Shown here: piece by piece, positions 24,816-35,515 of the stretch
Layout: each line of letters starts with the position of its first letter
Position numbering within the stretch: position 1 is the stretch's first letter
Assembly (NCBI RefSeq): GCF_000003605.2
Contig: NW_003139323.1
Span: 90,909-137,533 of the forward strand
Length of the DNA: 46,625 bases
Direction: 5' to 3'
Source: Saccoglossus kowalevskii
Lineage: Eukaryota; Hemichordata; Enteropneusta; Harrimaniidae
The notes under the pieces: generated by a model
Seen by the model: only the letters and a program-made list of their open reading frames with translations
Databases searched by the model: none
What the model was told of the DNA's origin: nothing
Made by a program: the position numbers and the translations under genes

Positions 24816-24861
24816 AGTAGGTTCTTGTTCATATCCCCGTTTATGATGCATGATGCATGAT

Positions 24862-27800
24862 GAGTAACTAATAATACTGCGTGTTGAACAAAATGTGATT
24901 TTGTACCGACATACCCTGTTTTGTAATCGCATATCAAATATCGTTTCGTGATATACCGAACCGCAAAAATGTGCATTTTTTTTAATTAATAGGGCTTATC
25001 ATTTAGTAATTCACCAAAGCATTGTTGGGTTTTTTCACTATTCTATTAACAGATATGTCATTTAGTACCCGACCAAACTAAGATTATATAATTATTATTC
25101 GACGGAAAATAATCCTTTTTATATACCATTCGTTTTCGAGCCAATTCCATCTCGGTTCTTAAAACAAACGTGATTAAGTGTCCTAAACTTGTTATGGTGT
25201 ATTAAATAAATATAATTATTTATCCCATATAACCTGAAAATTTGAGTCGAAAATGACATTTATAGAAGATTTCCTGTGGTGTATATTTTCAAGTTCCTCC
25301 CATTCATTCTACTACATTGGTAATATCATTAAATTGTGAATAAATAATGTCAATTTGGAATTTACGATCAAGCAATATTATACGGAACAAATATTAGGTG
25401 GAATGCAAATTAGGGTAATAGATTATCAATTTAACAGCCGGTTTGGAGAAGAGGCACGAAGTCAAAATAATAAGCAGTTACTGTACTAGCCCTGAAGCGC
25501 ATAGTGCCTATGATAACCTACAATCATGTGAGGTTTATACTGACAATATATTTTGTCAACAGTAAACCAAACTTTATAACCATAATTCTTACATAACACT
25601 TGATTGTTTCTTATATAATAAGGAAATGCATATTAGCTGCCAGGTGACGAGGGCAAGTACTTATGTTCGCGATTAATCCCCAAAGATTGACAGCATTTTT
25701 AGCACCTCTATACATTGTGTTTTGCCGGATTTTGAGAACATTTTGGTCACACTTGCAAAACATACATTTGAAAAACAAATGCAACAGCAGGAATATAATA
25801 GAGTCAAAAACTGTAATCAAGTAAAAAGGAGTTTTAGAAAAATCAATGGTACAAATCATAGCGAATTATGGGTAATTTATAGTTATATGAAGCATGCAAT
25901 TTTATAATAAAATCTACCCGGATTATTTGCGATGTCTGGTTGAAGACGGGCAGATGTGTTTGTCCATCCTTGAAATAATTTCCCTCAGTTTGCGCGACTA
26001 CAGTTATCGTATATAGTTTACATTTTGTAATGAGAGCTTCAATCCCCGCCTGTTCTTTCGGCGTACAGTACTACGTTTTTCTCAATTTAGAGCGTTGCAA
26101 TCCATAGAAATCTAACGCAGCGGACATACAAACGTTTCTGGCCAATATGTTAAGTATGCGACATGTAAGATGTATGTGATGTCCCCCATTGTCATTCCAT
26201 TTTTATACATGGAAACATTGAGGGTAAAAATAAACCTTTAAATAATGGTGAATTATTCAATAATTTGAAAGGGGATATTGTTGAAAATTTTATAATTTAT
26301 TATCACAATTGTGAAGGTAATTTTTGCAAACAAATGTAAATCCTATGTTGGCATACTCAACTCAATATTTGAATAGATTTATTCCTACGTGGGACTATTT
26401 TGAAATACTAGTTCATATGCCAGACGACTTAACGGTCCTAAGAAAACAATTAATCATGCATGGTATATTTTGAAAAGCCGTGTTGTGTATTTAAAAAGCC
26501 TATGCTTTACAATATTTGTTTTTCGTCAATGACATTTGACCGTATCTCCAAAATTATGATTTAAACACGAGGATAAACATTTGCGAAGAATGTAAAGAAT
26601 TATATTGAGGCAAAAAAATGAAAAGGACAATTGAAATAAAGGACCAAATCTCAATAACTGGTTTCTCTAAATGTCCAATTTATATTAATTTACCGAATGA
26701 TAGACATTGCAAAGACCCTTATACTTAAAAACAATATCAGTTTTAGCAGTCCACGTTTTTTAATAAGGAATTTATGACTGCCATGATGTGGGCGGTGCAT
26801 TTCCCTGAATTGTCCGAAGTATAAGCACAGCAAATCATATTGCTACATGTTTTATTAAATTTTAGGGAAATGAAAAATTCTAAAACCCCTTTATGTAATA
26901 CTAAATGGCAACGTGTCGTACACAGAGGACAAACTGTAGGAAAATCAGTGACCAGTGAATAGACTAGCTTAATATCCTAATGGCAATCTTTCTTCATCAA
27001 CGTCTATTTACTAACACTTCTTCATGAATTGACAACAACTTGATTAATTTAGATTACATGTATAATTCATTTTTGAAACAAGATTGATTACCTATTATTG
27101 ATAATATGATAAGAAACAAACAATTTCATCAAATATATTCAAAAGATGGGTGGTCCTATATTTAAACTGATTATATGTTCTAAAAAGGGAATTACTGGCA
27201 CAATCAGCATGATTGCTCGCAACGAATATGCGCGCATAACCGATACAATATTAGGCAAACTTTGATCCCTTGCGAATTTTCAATTAGCTACTGATTTGAG
27301 TCCGCCATCAGACATTTTGAAGGAAATACAAGCAAAAATGGACTTTGGTCATGAACTGTATCAAACGTTGTCAAATAACAGAACCACGTGTACACGTTTG
27401 ACACGCTTTCGAACACACTAAAGTGATTGAATGCATTTTGGTCTCATACGGGCACGAGTGAACAACAAAATAAAATCATTATTGTTTTTCTTTTCTTTCC
27501 TTCTTAATTTATTAATTGAATGAATTTGGTTATAAACAGCCACAACCTGAAATAAATTAACTACCCATAAACCCCACAAATTCATGAACAAATACACATA
27601 ATTAACAAATCGCATCGTTTTCCAAATAATGTACAATCTTCTGTAAAATTATTTCAAAATGAATGCATAACAACAAATCAAAACATTTATGCCTAAGCGA
27701 TATGTGTCCAGCAATGACATATGAATATGAATACCAAATCCCGGTGCATGTAGGTCGTCTCTTGAACACAGAGTATACCTATTTAGTGCACATTGCTGAA

Positions 27801-28039
27801 AAGTAGCCACATTCCTATTGCAATAGAAAAGAATTTAATGTGTTCGTAAATGCGCTTGTACCACGGCTATCATAAATACCGTGGATTATATGCTGTAATC
27901 TGTAAAGGCATATAGTGTTACGTCATATTACCCGGTGTATGTCAGTAAATAGTAAATATAATGTAAAAATGACTAATTGTGCCTCTCGTTATAAGAAAAC
28001 AAATATTTGTTTTAATCCTTATCTGGTCAAGTCAATGTA

Positions 28040-28042
<3 letters not shown>
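24862..28042. other. Non-coding stretch
   Basis: A+T-rich, with one weak SINE remnant near 26.04 kb and an imperfect CCACGG/CCGTGG inverted repeat near 27.86 kb. No credible gene. Confidence 0.6.
26038..26085 (+). mobile_element. Possible SINE remnant with B box
   Basis: GAGCTTCAATCCCCGCC, resembling a B box, is followed by TTCTTTCGGCGTACAGTAC. The layout is like that at 195-260, but the A box is not recognisable. Confidence 0.25.

Positions 28043-28107
<65 letters not shown>
28043..28107. repeat. (AT)n microsatellite with one interruption
   Basis: AT dinucleotides over 65 bp with one ATACAT break at about 28084-28087. Confidence 0.97.
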
Positions 28108-28598
28108 CAAGGTAAAGTGGCTGACAGGGTAAGTTTTAAAAACTTTGAAATTTGTTGAAAAATCGGTGAAAACAACCAACGAATTCCTCATTCTCAGTGC
28201 AGTGGGAATATATATGTCGCCTGTGACTCTCATCTAAATCGTACATTTATACGAAAACATCACTCAAACATACTTTCTATATCCCCATGAAACGCAGTTA
28301 TTTATTGTGTAATGTTATACCAACATATTTGTACAATAATTATGATTCAGTATATTCTTTTCATTAACATGACGCCTAACTTGATGAAGTTTTTGTAACA
28401 CTAATCTAGTATTTTGCAATTGATCAACGACCATCGCGTGTGACAACGTTTTTGAATTTCATAAAAGTGTATACATAATTACGATATATAATAGTCACTT
28501 ACACTCAATGAATCGTTTTTTGCAGCTGGTATTTCGTAAACGATTTGTTATTTGCGTCGAACGATGAAAAAGACGAATGCATGCAAATTATGTATTAG

Positions 28599-28719
28599 AG
28601 AGCGGTGGTCGCCGCGTTCTGTTTGATATGGAACTCATAGCGACGTATACAAAGCGTGTAAAATACATTGTTTGTTTACATGAAATTCGAACACGCGCTG
28701 CGCGACGACCACCGCGCTT
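28599..28719. repeat. Long imperfect inverted repeat around a CG-rich core
   Basis: The left arm AGAGCGGTGGTCGCCGCG (28599-28616) and the right arm CGCGACGACCACCGCGCTT (28701-28719) are near-perfect inverted copies with about 85 bases between them. The interval contains the CG-rich repeat unit that recurs near 45.8 kb. It could be a very small mobile element or a structured RNA or DNA element. It lies just downstream of the ASB stop codon. Confidence 0.55.
28640..28705 (+). repeat. CG-rich dispersed repeat, copy A
   Basis: The unit begins GCGACGTATACAAAGCGTGT and ends TTTACATGAAATTCGAAC plus a CG-rich tail. It aligns over about 65 bases with 45788-45850 at roughly 80% identity, with one 4-base gap. 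It has no open reading frame of its own. Confidence 0.65.
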
Positions 28720-28939
28720 TAAGTATCAACATGCGTGAGCGTGACATGCGAATAGCAACCCCCCCCCCCACCTCGGCGAGCCGCGCCCTGGCAGGACAAT
28801 GGACTCGTGCTAATATATATATTGATGTAATTACGTCGGATGTTTGGAATGTTATTTAAAAATGGCGTGACCACTGTAAATATGTCACTCGGCATCTGAT
28901 GGGACATAACAAGAGTTAAAAGTATGCAAGTTCAATACA

Positions 28940-30259
28940 CTAATTAACGTCTGGATTATAGCATAAACTCAAATATGCATGAAGCTCCTTCGGCAGACTT
29001 AATCTGTGGACTGCTTCGCCACATCGCCGCCCTAAACACTTTCGAATCACGCAGCGACTAAGGTGCTGCAGCGAGCGTGGTCCATTCCAGGAACAGAGCC
29101 GTTCAAAAAACCGACGGACGTCGTCAGGTAAAGTGTGGTTCAAGTGGGCAAGTTTGTGCTTGACGCTACAGAGATTGATAAATGGATGAATGTTCACTAC
29201 CATGTCTAAAATTGCGAGAGGGTACGGGAGATGGAAGTTCTGGTCATTGATTCGTAAGTACTGGATAAGCTGGTGCTGTACAACGCCAATCGATACAATG
29301 CCTCCGTGGCCCAGCAATTTCATCACACAGCTAATGAGATCGGATTCGTTGTACCCCGCTCTCCACTGGTTTATGTTAAAAAACAATAAATCCGCGGCCG
29401 TTTTATGCTCTAAATCTTTAGAGTTAACGTCAGCAATTTTTTCAACTAGAAAACTTATATTTCTTAACTTGAGTTGTTTGCAAGCGAGGTGTAGAGCATT
29501 TTGACCGTTCTTGTCAGCGATGCTTGGATTCCCACTGCGTTCGTACATTCTTGCCAGTGCCAGTTCGGAGTCCTGGCACTCAGCAAATAGTAACATGGGA
29601 CTTTTTCCGTTTGAATCCTGTTTGTTCGGATTAGCACCTAACTTCAGCAGGGCCTCCACGTACGGTGCTACCACACGCCCTTGCAAAGTCGCTGCATAAT
29701 GTAATGGAACACATCCGTTAAAATCGGGAAAGTTGAGTCTAACACCATGTGACACGACAATCTCCACAACTTTAGGGTCCATCCCGTTTCGTACCAACAA
29801 ATGCAAGATTGAATATTCGTCGATGAAATTACCAGCATTCGCGCACAGATGGTGCAAATCGGCACCCGCGTTAACGAGTATTGTAATACATTGCCCGAAT
29901 CGTCCCATAAATTCCGGACTCTTCGGAAGGGATCGGCAAAGAATCGTCATCGGCGAAAAATAAGGCACATCAATGTCGAGTTCAGCCCCATGCCTAATCA
30001 GAACACGCATGCACTGCGGGCTACCAAGTTTTGCAGACACTTGGAGAGGGGTTGCTCTCGTTAACTTTTTTCCTCGTCTGTACTGAAAATATTTTTCCAG
30101 ATTCTCAATAATTGTAAACGGGATGTTCATGTTAGCGGTGATTTTACCTCTGACCAATAAAGTCTCCAACACATCAGCTTTTTCGTAAACACAGGCTTTA
30201 ACAACAGTTTTCATCAGAGCCTCGGAATTAGGCGCGTGTTTGTACGACCTCGCCATCAT
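28940..30259 (-). CDS. Ankyrin repeat and SOCS box (ASB) family protein, single coding exon
   Basis: An uninterrupted 439-residue reading frame runs from an ATG ATG pair to TAG. Residues about 69-320 hold six or seven ankyrin repeats with the typical cores (ATPLQVSAKLGS at 69-80, GCVPLHYAATL at 182-192, NGQNALHLACK at 251-261, GADL and GANPN finger turns). Residues 394-433 form a SOCS box: BC-box region SLQHLSRCVIRKCLG (396-410) and Cul5-box region LSLPKELHAYL (420-430). ASB proteins are substrate receptors that bind Elongin B/C and Cullin-5 through this box and present ankyrin-bound substrates for ubiquitination. The cysteine of the BC-box consensus L-x3-C-x3-aliphatic is Ser401 here (L397, S401, I405). 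The frame is C+G-richer than its surroundings, as expected of real coding DNA. The orthology group cannot be told from sequence alone. The second Met could be the true start, which would change nothing of substance. Confidence 0.93.
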   Translation of the reverse strand: MMARSYKHAPNSEALMKTVVKACVYEKADVLETLLVRGKITANMNIPFTIIENLEKYFQYRRGKKLTRATPLQVSAKLGSPQCMRVLIRHGAELDIDVPYFSPMTILCRSLPKSPEFMGRFGQCITILVNAGADLHHLCANAGNFIDEYSILHLLVRNGMDPKVVEIVVSHGVRLNFPDFNGCVPLHYAATLQGRVVAPYVEALLKLGANPNKQDSNGKSPMLLFAECQDSELALARMYERSGNPSIADKNGQNALHLACKQLKLRNISFLVEKIADVNSKDLEHKTAADLLFFNINQWRAGYNESDLISCVMKLLGHGGIVSIGVVQHQLIQYLRINDQNFHLPYPLAILDMVVNIHPFINLCSVKHKLAHLNHTLPDDVRRFFERLCSWNGPRSLQHLSRCVIRKCLGRRCGEAVHRLSLPKELHAYLSLCYNPDVN

Positions 30260-30340
30260 TTATATATGAATACTGATCTGGAAATGAGATGACAGATGAC
30301 CCTCTCTGCAAACATGGAAACCTGCAAGTAAACAAAAATA
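30260..30340 (-). promoter_or_regulatory. Probable 5' UTR of the ASB gene with splice acceptor sites
   Basis: Read on the minus strand, a pyrimidine-rich run ends in TTTACTTGCAG followed by G at about 30322, about 60 bases before the ASB start codon. A second acceptor-like TCTCATTTCCAG lies at about 30278. Either would place the whole ASB coding region in a last exon behind a spliced 5' leader. No intron is needed inside the coding region itself. The sites are seen in the sequence; their use is inferred. Confidence 0.4.
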
Positions 30341-30959
30341 CAAACGCAAAAATTAAAAGAATAGCTGACACTAGGCGTAGGTTAGAGCGATTATTGCCCA
30401 CAAACAATGCTGCGTAATGAATACGACCACTGGAGAGAAGCTGCATTTGCAAGTCAAATAATACCATTTAAATACAACTGTCAATATGTTAGAGTAGTGT
30501 TAATATTTCACGCAAACACGTCTTTATATTATACAACGTTAAGTATTCTCTACTGCAACAATGGTATCACGAATTTGTCGCACACGACAAGAGCATATTT
30601 GCATATTCAGACGCAATATCTTGCTGAATAATTTACACGTGTTTTTAGCAAATTTCACTCATTTTTTTTCTTTAGTTATATAATATTAACAATAACAGTA
30701 TCAGCAATGCCACTTCATATCCTGCCCCTAACCACATCCCTCAAATCATATATCAATTCATCATAGTCTAATAGGAGATTCAGAAATAGAATTTTTACCA
30801 GGACACAGCGCTCAAATATTCAGGAGAACTGTCAGGGTTGACCATATGAAAATCAGTTGAACTGTACTTGACCTTCGATCTCCAACTAACCAGGTTTATT
30901 GTGAAACAGTTTACAGATCAAATGAGGCAAAATGAATAATATTTCGTTATGTAAGAACC

Positions 30960-31165
30960 TAATTCAAAAATGGCCGCCGAGATCTCACTGAGAGCCACGA
31001 GAGGCACGCGACTTGTTCCGCCCACAATGTTTCAACAGTAGACTTGGCTGGTTCCCGCCCCAAGTGTCATGGCGTGCCAAGCCACAAGCGGCCGGTAACG
31101 GTTCCGGCAACACTTTCTTGTTGCTTGTTCTATTTCTCTTGGTTATCTGACGTCAGCGCTCACGC
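30960..31165. promoter_or_regulatory. GC-richer promoter-like patch upstream of the ASB gene
   Basis: This patch stands out from the A+T-rich flanks. It contains AAAATGGCCGCC, which resembles a YY1 site (about 30967-30978), two CCGCCC/CCGCCCC runs and a perfect CRE, TGACGTCA, at 31148-31155. It lies 0.7-0.9 kb upstream of the ASB start codon on the minus strand, beyond the candidate 5' UTR splice acceptors, so it could hold the transcription start of that gene. It could equally serve a transcript on the other strand. Only motifs are visible. Confidence 0.3.
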
Positions 31166-31316
31166 TCGTGGCCTTGGAGCAGGGGTTTCCTTGTACTCTC
31201 GAAAGTTGGGCGAATGAATATAAAACCGATCATTCTTTTATTATAAATTTGCACAGAAACAGCGAGAAATGCCAGAAACATCTCAAATGTGTAAGTCTAA
31301 GCAGGCAGAATGTATG

Positions 31317-31329
31317 GGCATGGTGTAAT
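31317..31329. repeat. Target-site duplication, LINE 3' side
   Basis: GGCATGGTGTAAT is identical to 31900-31912. The bases on either side of the match differ between the two copies, so the duplication is exactly 13 bp. Confidence 0.85.
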
Positions 31330-31899
31330 AATATATATATATATCATTTGCTCTTATAGGCCACTGGTCCCTTTTGCTTATTACAATACTGATGCAACAA
31401 ATCTTTGGTCAATAGTCAAGTACATCTTGTCTCAACTTAAATGCATTTTGTATAAAAACAGCTAAGTTACTAATAATTTCAAATGAATTACATGACATTA
31501 AAGAATAAAACTTATTTACAGATGGATTTGTATAAGACCAAAAGGGAATGAGCCGATTTCTAAGCGTCTCATACAGAGGACATATCATAATGAAATGATA
31601 TTCGTCCTCTACTTCCATCATGTCACAGACTTGACAAAGTCTATAATCAATGTCAAGCCCCATGACCCTGCCGCCCTCTATTGCCAATACATGACTGGAA
31701 CATCTAAAGCATGATAATGTTCTTCTCAATTTAACATTACTAATAAATAATAAATAATAAATAATCTTCCCTCTGGAATAGCACTTTGAAATTACAATAT
31801 GTACGTAGTTTGTCTTTTGTACACACCTCTGCTCTCCAATTTTGTCTAAAAATATCATTTGCCCTTGACATAAATTGACAGAGAAAGGCTTCAGGGTCA
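31330..31899 (-). mobile_element. 5'-truncated LINE (non-LTR retrotransposon) 3' fragment
   Basis: On the minus strand this piece encodes the C-terminal part of a non-LTR reverse transcriptase. The first part (31899 to about 31742) reads DPEAFLCQFMSRAND and then KDKLRTYCNFKVLFQRE in one frame. After a short ATT-rich run (31741-31765) the homology continues in another frame to 31409, with a zinc-knuckle-like CQVCDMMEVEDEYHFIMIC (C-x2-C ... H-x4-C). So the copy is frameshifted and dead. The 3' UTR contains GGGACCAGTGGCCTATAAG and ends in an (AT)n tail at 31330-31344. An exact 13-bp direct repeat, GGCATGGTGTAAT, lies at 31317-31329 and 31900-31912; it fits a target-site duplication and fixes both ends. 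About 570 bases survive of an element normally several kilobases long. The exact clade (CR1/L2-like or other) is not certain. Confidence 0.88.
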
Positions 31900-31912
31900 G
31901 GCATGGTGTAAT
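31900..31912. repeat. Target-site duplication, LINE 5' side
   Basis: Second copy of GGCATGGTGTAAT, directly abutting the truncated 5' end of the LINE fragment. Confidence 0.85.
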
Positions 31913-33679
31913 GAAGACTTTACATGTAACTTTAAGCTGGAATCCCGGCCCAGAGGAACAGTATGGCGATTACTAGTTACCTGCGTCCTACTTGTCATTC
32001 GCAAGGGACGCCGGGAACCAGTGATACAGTAGACGCGATGAGGTTAGAGAATTGAACGATGGGGCGGGGGCAATCTCGCTGCTCCCTCGCTGTCAATGAG
32101 ATCTTGGTGGCTATTAATGAACAAGATCAATTTAAGTAGTTTGAGATATTTTATGATTTGATACACTGACATAAACTTATACTCCCCGGCAAAATATATG
32201 CTTAATATTCCTTTAAAACGATTAAATATTCCAGCCATCTTAACAAAAGAGGCCCTTTCAATGCTTATTTATGTAGGCCAAATTTAACACAATTTGGCTA
32301 GGATGACATTAACCTAAATAAGCCTGCCTACCATTTAAAAACTGTTCTTTGCTGAAAAATAACGATTAAACTATTCAGCAATACGAAGATGTCATCTTTT
32401 GCAAACAGTTGTTTTCAGGATAGATAGATTAAATGTGTGCACCTGTGACCCCGCGCATTGATACACATGGTAATTATGATGTGAAATGTGTATGCAATAT
32501 GAACAAATGTTGTTAATTAGTATTTTGAATAATTTGATATATTGACGTTTACTAGAAAGCGTCTACATTATATTCATAATTAAAAATAAAGAAATGAATC
32601 GGGACTATTTATTTGGACTTGATTGAACCGCTGGCAGTATTGAGCTACCTTCTTTCCAATCACCGTTTTCGCAAACAAATAGAAAGAGCCGAGACGGTTT
32701 CAATTTAGAAACTCATGACGCCCCCGGAGCCATATTTTCGGCTTATAGTGAAACGCAAGACGTTAAGAAATCCGTTATGCAGTTGCCATAGGAACAGATG
32801 GCAGCAAAGTTTTAAGAGAAAGCGCTTTTGGAATGCCTAAGGTTGTGATTCAGTTTTGCCAAGATACAATATAATGTGTTTCGACTATTTGAGTCGAACT
32901 ACACATTCCCCTGACTCCGCCGTAGACGCAGTGACGAGGAGCATCCAATATTCAGCTACCTACCATTAAATCTACTGGCAATGATTAGGGTAGGTATTTT
33001 ATATTTATAACGCGATACAATCCGCATGGGAGAAAAATACATGTGGTTTAACAATTCATGAAAATGTTACTTTCACATGACACAATAGTTTATTTTTTTT
33101 TTCATTTCACGAGACATTACAGTTGCGATGTTGATACATCTTGTATCAAGTCATTAGTAACACGTAAGCTGGCGTTAAGCAATTATCGCGGAGCAGCTAG
33201 TACGAAAAATAAAATGTTGAGTCCGGTCGATATACAGATTCGGCGACCCGAAAAGCGTATTGTTAACTTACAGAAGTTTCTCGATTTAAATTTGTTTAAA
33301 TACTCATTTCAGCACACTTTTTACTTTTTGAATTTTGATTGAATATTCTATCCTATAATTAAAGTTTAATTATGATTTTGTTAACAGTATCTGTGCGATC
33401 GTTTTTAGAAGCCGTTCCGTTTACATATGACGCGCACACACAGAGCAAAATGGCACTATGTCCATTCAGGCCAAAACAGAACTGAATAAAACAACGACTT
33501 TCCAGGAAAATGAATACTTCGTAACGTCGGCGCAAATGCAAAAGCTCATAATATTATACATTTTATATTACCTAACACTCAAATTCTGTGCAGTTATTGA
33601 CAAATACGCAGTCACATGACAATATAAAAATCGAAACTTGATATTTCACTAGGGAGATAGCACTATCGACCAATGATGA
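31913..33679. other. Non-coding stretch
   Basis: The part next to the LINE (31913-32110) is C+G-richer without a long frame. The rest is A+T-rich. A 94-codon frame at 33058-33342 (ATG) has no recognisable domain. An imperfect hairpin GTTTCGACT/AGTCGAAC lies at about 32879-32899. Confidence 0.5.
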
Positions 33680-33850
33680 TGTGTCGGGCATGCGCAGACG
33701 AGACTGTTTCAAAATAGCGGCCCATGATTTGGACTTTTGTCCGAATTAGTCGAGAGCAAGGACTCACAGCCGACTAAGAAAGTGATTCCCTCTGATGTTA
33801 CTACTGGGTATCGATGATGAAGAGCGAAAATCTCGATGATTTCCAGGCAG
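33680..33850 (+). promoter_or_regulatory. Possible promoter and first exon
   Basis: GGCATGCGCAGAC at about 33687-33699 resembles an NRF1 site. About 120 bases later ATG ATG AAG starts a short acidic peptide (MMKSENLDDFQA, from 33814), which runs into GCAG followed by the donor-like GTCTAC at 33851. The frame stays open to 34116 without a recognisable domain. A first coding exon is possible but unproven. Confidence 0.2.
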
Positions 33851-34314
33851 GTCTACGGCCAAACATTGGTCAGCTATATTATAAGAAATCAATTATAACC
33901 ATACGAGCTTTTCTTAAATGTATATCGTGGTACATGAATATTAATAACGGCGCAAATATTGGAAACGTCTGTTGCTTTGAGCGAGTTTTAAATAAAAGTC
34001 GAAGGCCTCGCGACATAGTCTGCGGTTCGGTGATTCAAAACCCTTCAGGGGAAATATGTCCTTTACAATCCCGCATGTATGACAGCTTAGCTAACACACA
34101 GACACGACAGATATAATATTCTACTTTTTAATTTTTAAAAATTGACGTGATCATCCGAATACAAAAGTTTATAGCAAGTCTATGATTTGTTTCGACGTTT
34201 CACGCGCTGACAAGAATTCCTGGGCACGATTGATAATACTGTATACCCCAATCATCCACTAAATTGTTTATTCAGATAACATTTACGACAATCGTAGAAC
34301 GAATTGATCTGTAT

Positions 34315-34535
34315 NNNNNNNNNNNNNNNNNNNNNNNNNNNNNNNNNNNNNNNNNNNNNNNNNNNNNNNNNNNNNNNNNNNNNNNNNNNNNNNNNNNNNN
34401 NNNNNNNNNNNNNNNNNNNNNNNNNNNNNNNNNNNNNNNNNNNNNNNNNNNNNNNNNNNNNNNNNNNNNNNNNNNNNNNNNNNNNNNNNNNNNNNNNNNN
34501 NNNNNNNNNNNNNNNNNNNNNNNNNNNNNNNNNNN
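34315..34535. other. Assembly gap (221 N)
   Basis: Undetermined bases. The gap abuts an (ATTT)n array on its right, so unresolved microsatellite length is the likely cause. Confidence 0.99.
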
Positions 34536-34537
34536 AT

Positions 34538-34600
<63 letters not shown>

Positions 34601-34602
34601 TT
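34536..34602. repeat. (ATTT)n microsatellite
   Basis: About 16 perfect ATTT tetranucleotides directly after the gap. The true array probably extends into the undetermined bases. Confidence 0.95.
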
Positions 34603-34964
34603 GATACGCTAGTTGTATTACAAGTTGTAGTACGACAGTCAATTCAATTTATCTGTTACTAGGTGGCTGTATATGTATACAACAGTTTTACTAAGTGGAG
34701 ACATAAATGTGAGTGTAATAATACGAGAAACAAACAACATTTGTGAAATTGTCAACAACACTTATATCTCCTAGAAAAAAGTAGATTACCACCACTGATC
34801 CGTGTATTTCCGAGATTAACGTTGATGACGTGTGTGGATCTAATGACCTAATGAGGATTAACCATAGCCGCAAATGACCTCAAATTGAGCGTTCTGTGTC
34901 CATTGAAAGTAAATTGAAATAAACATAGCTTCAGAATAATGAATAAAACAAATCATTGAATCAA

Positions 34965-35124
34965 CACTGAGCAACAACGGGTTGATGGTACCACCGCACA
35001 TCCTGACACTTGGGCAAACCCTGGTAGAAATTGCTATCGACAACAAGAAGAAAGATTCGGCGGAATCCGCCGCCGGAATCCCACAGAAATAAAAACAGTC
35101 AGGGACTTGCTTTCTTCCCCTCAA
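34965..35124 (+). other. GC-richer patch open in several frames, possible exon remnant
   Basis: Two overlapping plus-strand frames are protein-like. One reads VPPHILTLGQTLVEIAIDNK and ends at TAA 35090-35092. The other reads HPDTWANPGRNCYRQQEERF and runs on to TAG at about 35150. The minus strand is open as well. The sequence includes the hairpin GGCGGA-A-TCCGCC (35059-35071). Which frame, if any, is translated cannot be told; it may be a piece of a gene or an old transposon. Confidence 0.25.
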
Positions 35125-35340
35125 ATCGTATTACATTCATTGGTTAAATAGACTGGTAGAACAGTAGATGAGATGATGGAAAGGATACACACAATTTGAA
35201 AGACAAAAAAAGTCTCGCGGGAAAAACGGGATCTCGGCGGTAATTTGTGCCTATGTTATATTTTAGACAGTGAAACTTATTCTTTGTAAATCAAAGGTGT
35301 AAGCGTTTCACAGGGTAATTTGAAAATGCTATATATTAAA

Positions 35341-35515
35341 GCAGGAGGATCGTCACCTGCGCACGCGCGGGAATTGAGTCTCGAGCGACGATAACAACAC
35401 ACGCTAAAAAACGCAAAGGCTCATGGGTAGACGTTTGTTTGTAAACAATGACACGCTATGGCCATCTGACGCATGCGCACTCCGGCAGGTGACGACTCCC
35501 CCGCTTTAATATATA
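35341..35515. promoter_or_regulatory. CpG-richer promoter-like patch with NRF1-type sites
   Basis: CTGCGCACGCGCGG (about 35358-35371) and ACGCATGCGCAC (about 35469-35480) resemble NRF1 sites (YGCGCAYGCGCR), and CAGGTGA boxes occur at either end. A CRE lies further on at 35736-35743. This could be a promoter near the gap, but no transcript can be assigned. Confidence 0.35.

Noticed and set aside
28027-28233. Minus-strand frame ending in Tyr-Ile repeats
   Set aside because: Mostly AT microsatellite read as protein.
29190-30064. Several plus-strand frames inside the ASB gene
   Set aside because: They are antisense shadows of a well-supported minus-strand coding region.
34264-34662. Long frames across the gap
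   Set aside because: They consist of undetermined bases plus an ATTT repeat.
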